Of a stretch of 64,000 nucleotides of DNA, positions 61,266 to 64,000 are shown piece by piece. A model generated the notes under the pieces. That model had not been told where the DNA came from. It worked only from the letters and a program-made list of their open reading frames with translations, and did no database searches. The translations under genes and the position numbers were made by a program. Numbering within the stretch: the first letter of the stretch is position 1; every line of letters begins with the position of its first letter. This DNA comes from Flavobacterium sp. LPB0248 (GTDB taxonomy: Bacteria > Bacteroidota > Bacteroidia > Flavobacteriales > Flavobacteriaceae), in assembly GCF_013388355.1 (NCBI RefSeq), contig NZ_CP058246.1:2046001-2110000 (forward strand), given 5' to 3'.

Positions 61266-62048
61266 ATGGATTTTCAGATTGGTCTCGTAATAGCAGGTTT
61301 AGTAGTTGGTTTTATTGTTGGGTTAACAGGTGTTGGAGGAGGTTCTTTGATGACTCCTATTTTATTGTATTTTGGAATTCCACCAACAAAAGCAGTTGGA
61401 ACAGACTTACTATATGCTGCATTTACTAAAGCCGGAGGAATATTTGTACACAACAAAAAAGGAAACATCAACTGGAAAATTACAGGCTGGCTGACTTTAG
61501 GAAGTGTCCCTGCAGCTTTAATTACATTATGGATTTTAAACGGCATTAAAACAGATATCGAAACTATCAATAACGTTATTAAACACAGTTTAGGTTGGGC
61601 TTTATTGTTTACTTCGGTAGCTATTATATTCAAAAAGAAACTTTTAGTTTTCTCTCAAAGACATGCTGGAGATAAATTTCACAACGAAAGCACAACTCAA
61701 AATATGCTTACTATCGGAATTGGAGTTTTATTAGGAGCAACCGTAACTTTAACTTCTATTGGCGCTGGAGCATTAGGAACAGTGACTTTATTTTTCCTTT
61801 ATCCATTATTGCCAACACCACGTTTAGTCGGAACCGAAATTGCACACGCTGTTCCCTTAACTTTAGTTGCTGGTCTTGGACACGCTTCTATGGGAAATTT
61901 AGATTTAGGATTATTAGGTCAATTGTTAATGGGATCGCTTCCGGGAATCTACATGGGAAGCATGTTAAGCGGAAAAGTGCCAGATCAGTTTCTTAGAAAT
62001 GCAATTGCTGTAATGCTTTTTATGGCTGGATATAAATTGATATTTTAA
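61266..62048 (+). CDS. TauE/SafE family (TSUP) permease, second copy
   Basis: 260 residues with about eight membrane helices. FIVGLTGVGGGSLMTPILLY and the second repeat LGATVTLTSIGAGALGTVTLF are typical of the family. AVGTDLLYAAFTKAGGIFVH is the common CysZ-like/TSUP segment. It is distinct from the first TSUP protein, shorter and lacking its N-terminal extension. Its orientation away from the cys operon and toward the Rrf2 gene suggests a shared control region with the operon. The substrate is probably a sulfur oxyanion (inference). Confidence 0.9.
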   Translation: MDFQIGLVIAGLVVGFIVGLTGVGGGSLMTPILLYFGIPPTKAVGTDLLYAAFTKAGGIFVHNKKGNINWKITGWLTLGSVPAALITLWILNGIKTDIETINNVIKHSLGWALLFTSVAIIFKKKLLVFSQRHAGDKFHNESTTQNMLTIGIGVLLGATVTLTSIGAGALGTVTLFFLYPLLPTPRLVGTEIAHAVPLTLVAGLGHASMGNLDLGLLGQLLMGSLPGIYMGSMLSGKVPDQFLRNAIAVMLFMAGYKLIF

Positions 62049-62061
62049 TATAAACAGAAAT

Positions 62062-62099
62062 AAAAAAAAGACCATTTCTAATTGAAATGGTCTTTTTTT
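62062..62099 (+). terminator. Bidirectional intrinsic terminator between the second TSUP and Rrf2 genes
   Basis: AGACCATTTC and GAAATGGTCT form a stem with a 5-nt loop, flanked by an A-run before and a T-run after. Confidence 0.92.
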
Positions 62100-62118
62100 A
62101 TTGGTTTAAAGCAAATTT

Positions 62119-62529
62119 CTAAAACGCAATATCTGCCAAAGAATTACTTTCTAATATTTTAAGCGTATTATCACGAACTTCTGTCATTAAGCGTCTTGCG
62201 GCACAGGTAGTTTCATCATCGCAGTCATCACATCTTTCGTAGAAATTATGGCTCGCACAAGGCAGTAAAGCAATTGGACCTTCAAGAATTCGATATACTT
62301 TCGCCATGCTGATATCTTTTGGATCTTTTATCAGATAATAACCTCCGCCTTTTCCTTTTTTAGCACCAAGAAAACCTGAGTTTCTTAACAGCAGTAAAAT
62401 ACTTTCTAAAAATTTTATCGAAATGTGTTCGCTTTTCGCAATTTCGGCAATCTGAACTGGTTCATTATTTTCGCGTCTTGCTAAATAAGTCAAAGCCTTG
62501 ATTCCGTATTTTGTCTTTTTTGAAAGCAT
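62119..62529 (-). CDS. Rrf2 family transcriptional regulator
   Basis: 136 residues. The winged-helix start MLSKKTKYGIKALTYLARRE, the recognition helix region KFLESILLLLRNSGFLGAKKG and the wing KGGGYYL are typical of Rrf2. Four cysteines (91, 100, 103, 109) follow, the place where IscR and related members bind an iron-sulfur cluster; CymR, the cysteine repressor of Firmicutes, lacks them. Placed between two sulfur gene groups, it may sense sulfide, cysteine or cluster state (inference). It has its own likely promoter at 62590-62621. Confidence 0.9.
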   Translation of the reverse strand: MLSKKTKYGIKALTYLARRENNEPVQIAEIAKSEHISIKFLESILLLLRNSGFLGAKKGKGGGYYLIKDPKDISMAKVYRILEGPIALLPCASHNFYERCDDCDDETTCAARRLMTEVRDNTLKILESNSLADIAF

Positions 62530-62589
62530 CTTTATGTTTTAGATTCCAGCTTTTCAAGAGTTAATTGATTGCTGTAAATTATTAAACAA

Positions 62590-62621
62590 CAAAAATATGC
62601 TTTTTGTTTGAACTATCACAA
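62590..62621 (-). promoter_or_regulatory. Candidate promoter of the Rrf2 gene
   Basis: On the minus strand TTG (62621-62619), 21 bp, then TATTTTTG (62597-62590). The start codon at 62529 lies about 55 nt past the expected initiation site. Confidence 0.55.
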
Positions 62622-62715
62622 AAGAATAAGTTAAATTCTACTAATTCTATCAAATTACTTCGTTTTGTTTTATTTAAACATACAAAAATAGATTTTTTAT
62701 ATAAGCCGGAATAAA

Positions 62716-62760
62716 AAAGACGATTTTCAATAGTAAATCTAACTATCAAAAATCGTCTTT
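62716..62760 (-). terminator. Intrinsic terminator of the metZ-like gene
   Basis: AAAGACGATTTT (62716-62727) and AAAATCGTCTTT (62749-62760) with an inner ATAGT/ACTAT pair; on the minus strand T residues follow. It lies about 48 bp past the stop. Confidence 0.85.
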
Positions 62761-62775
62761 ATATATAAGAAATTG

Positions 62776-62810
62776 AAAATCTAAAATCTTCAGTCTAAAA
62801 TCTAAAATTA
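62776..62810. repeat. AAAATCT heptads overlapping the metZ-like stop codon
   Basis: AAAATCT, AAAATCT, TCAGTCT, AAAATCT, AAAATTA in register. The last three bases are the stop codon (TTA, 62808-62810). Confidence 0.83.
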
Positions 62811-63980
62811 AGAAAGCGCTTGTTTTAAATCTGCAATTACATCTTCAACAGTTTCTAAACCAACAGAAACACGAACTAAACCTTGCGTGATTCCTACTGC
62901 CAATTGATCTTCTTCAGATAATTTGCTGTGTGTTGTAGAAGCTGGATGCGTTACAATTGTTCTTGTATCTCCAATATTTGCAGATAATGAACAAAGTTGA
63001 ATTGAATTCAAGAATTTTCTTCCTGCTTCGATTCCGCCTTTAATCTCAAATGCAATGATATTTCCACCAGCTTTCATTTGTTTTTTAGCAATTTCGTATT
63101 GTGGATGCGATTTCAAGAACGGATATTTTACGCTGTTTACATTCGGGTGACTTTCTAAAAACTCAGCGACTTTTAATGCATTTTCGCAATGCCTATCTAC
63201 ACGAACAGCTAAAGTCTCTAAACTTTTTGACAGAACCCAAGCATTAAAAGGTGATAAAGCTGGACCTGTGTTTCTAGAGAACAAATAAATCTGTCTGATT
63301 AATTCTGCATCTCCAACTGTTACTCCACCTAAAACACGTCCTTGACCATCAATCAATTTAGTAGCTGAATGAATTACCAAATGTGCTCCAAATTTAATTG
63401 GTTGCTGTAAATAAGGCGTTGCAAAACAGTTGTCGATTATTAAAATCAAGTTGTGTTTCTTAGCAATATTTCCTAACAATTCTAAGTCAATTACATCAAC
63501 TCCTGGATTTGTAGGAGATTCGGCGTATAATATTTTGGTATTTGGCTTAATGAAACTTTCAATTGTTTCTGGCTTATTGATTTCGAAATAAGAAGTTTCG
63601 ATATTCCATTTTGGGAAATAAGTCATGAACAACGCGTGAGTCGAACCGAAAACACTGCTTGCAGAAACAATATGATCTCCAGAATTCAATAATGCTGCAA
63701 AAGTAGAATATACTGCTGCCATTCCTGTTGCAAATGCATAACCAGAATCTGCTCCTTCCATTTTGCAGATCTTGTCTACAAACTCTGATGTGTTTGGATT
63801 GCTGAAACGGCTGTAAATATTTCTTTCTTTTTCTTCTGTAAAAGAAGCTCTCATATCTTCAGCATCTTCAAAAACAAAGCTTGATGAAAGGTACAAAGGC
63901 ACCGAATGTTCTAAATATTGCGATCTTTCTAATTGTGTTCTGATGGCTTGTGTTTCAAAACCAAATTCTTCTGTATTCAT
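62808..63980 (-). CDS. metZ: O-succinylhomoserine sulfhydrylase-like trans-sulfuration enzyme
   Basis: 390 residues of the Cys/Met metabolism PLP family. The PLP lysine is in HSATKLIDGQGR (about residue 209); other marks are RFSNPNTSEFVDKICKMEG, YAFATGMAAVYSTFAALL and THPASTTHSKLSEEDQ. The GQGR after the lysine and the general pattern fit MetZ, which uses sulfide and O-succinyl (or acetyl) homoserine to make homocysteine; cystathionine gamma-synthase is the main alternative. The substrate cannot be proven from sequence. Only 20 bp upstream of the start is in the window, so any riboswitch there would be unseen. Confidence 0.84.
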   Translation of the reverse strand: MNTEEFGFETQAIRTQLERSQYLEHSVPLYLSSSFVFEDAEDMRASFTEEKERNIYSRFSNPNTSEFVDKICKMEGADSGYAFATGMAAVYSTFAALLNSGDHIVSASSVFGSTHALFMTYFPKWNIETSYFEINKPETIESFIKPNTKILYAESPTNPGVDVIDLELLGNIAKKHNLILIIDNCFATPYLQQPIKFGAHLVIHSATKLIDGQGRVLGGVTVGDAELIRQIYLFSRNTGPALSPFNAWVLSKSLETLAVRVDRHCENALKVAEFLESHPNVNSVKYPFLKSHPQYEIAKKQMKAGGNIIAFEIKGGIEAGRKFLNSIQLCSLSANIGDTRTIVTHPASTTHSKLSEEDQLAVGITQGLVRVSVGLETVEDVIADLKQALS

Positions 63981-64000
63981 TGTGTGTTGTTTTTTGTTTT

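Overview
The window is chromosomal DNA of a Flavobacterium-like member of the Bacteroidota. The signs are low GC, a gliding-motility operon (sprC-sprD-sprB-sprF) with gldA close by, PorP/SprF and type IX secretion signatures, several TAnnTTTG-type -7 promoter elements, a DUF3078 protein, and split cobalamin-dependent methionine synthase. No rRNA or tRNA genes, CRISPR array, prophage or insertion sequence was seen.

Layout. 0-15 kb is housekeeping: the end of an RNase E/G gene, penicillin-binding protein 1C beside a giant alpha-2-macroglobulin lipoprotein, tadA, a TonB-C-like lipoprotein, dxs, a DUF3078 protein and dgt. 15-18 kb has the C-terminal stump of an Lrp/AsnC regulator and two AraC-type regulators. 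18-36 kb is the spr operon on the minus strand, including a 4012-residue SprB-type adhesin with about 40 repeats and a type IX sorting domain. 36-44 kb holds two tandem paralogous outer-membrane barrels, gldA, a TonB-dependent receptor, a PLP decarboxylase and a dicarboxylate/amino-acid symporter. 44-51 kb is a methionine/folate cluster (metF, metH in two genes, a methyltransferase) behind a SAM-I riboswitch with a good promoter. 51-52 kb has a TfoX-like gene and a ParE/RelE-type toxin-antitoxin pair. 52-64 kb is assimilatory sulfur metabolism: a ferredoxin-NADP reductase-like flavoprotein, two siroheme-synthesis genes, a sulfite reductase fused to a HEPN-like domain, cysN, cysD, an APS-reductase-type cysH, two TauE/SafE permeases, an Rrf2 regulator and a metZ-like sulfhydrylase.

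How they fit. Sulfate is activated by CysDN, reduced by CysH without a visible APS kinase, and reduced again by the siroheme sulfite reductase, whose cofactor enzymes and probable electron donor are in the same gene run. Sulfide can then enter homocysteine through the MetZ-like enzyme and become methionine through split MetH and MetF, with SAM feedback through the riboswitch. The spr genes and gldA both belong to gliding motility.

The least ordinary part is between the genes. Spacers, mostly in the met/cys half, carry short-period repeats with strict 7- or 8-nt phase. Several of these, and a second repeat family starting TTTTTTTGCCACAGATT, begin exactly at or overlap a stop codon. An 18-bp palindrome with core CCGATAGCTATCGG occurs three times, each time nested inside another repeat. 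Two further structured elements near metH look like members of dispersed flavobacterial RNA/repeat families. Everything here comes from reading the sequence; no alignment or database search was run.
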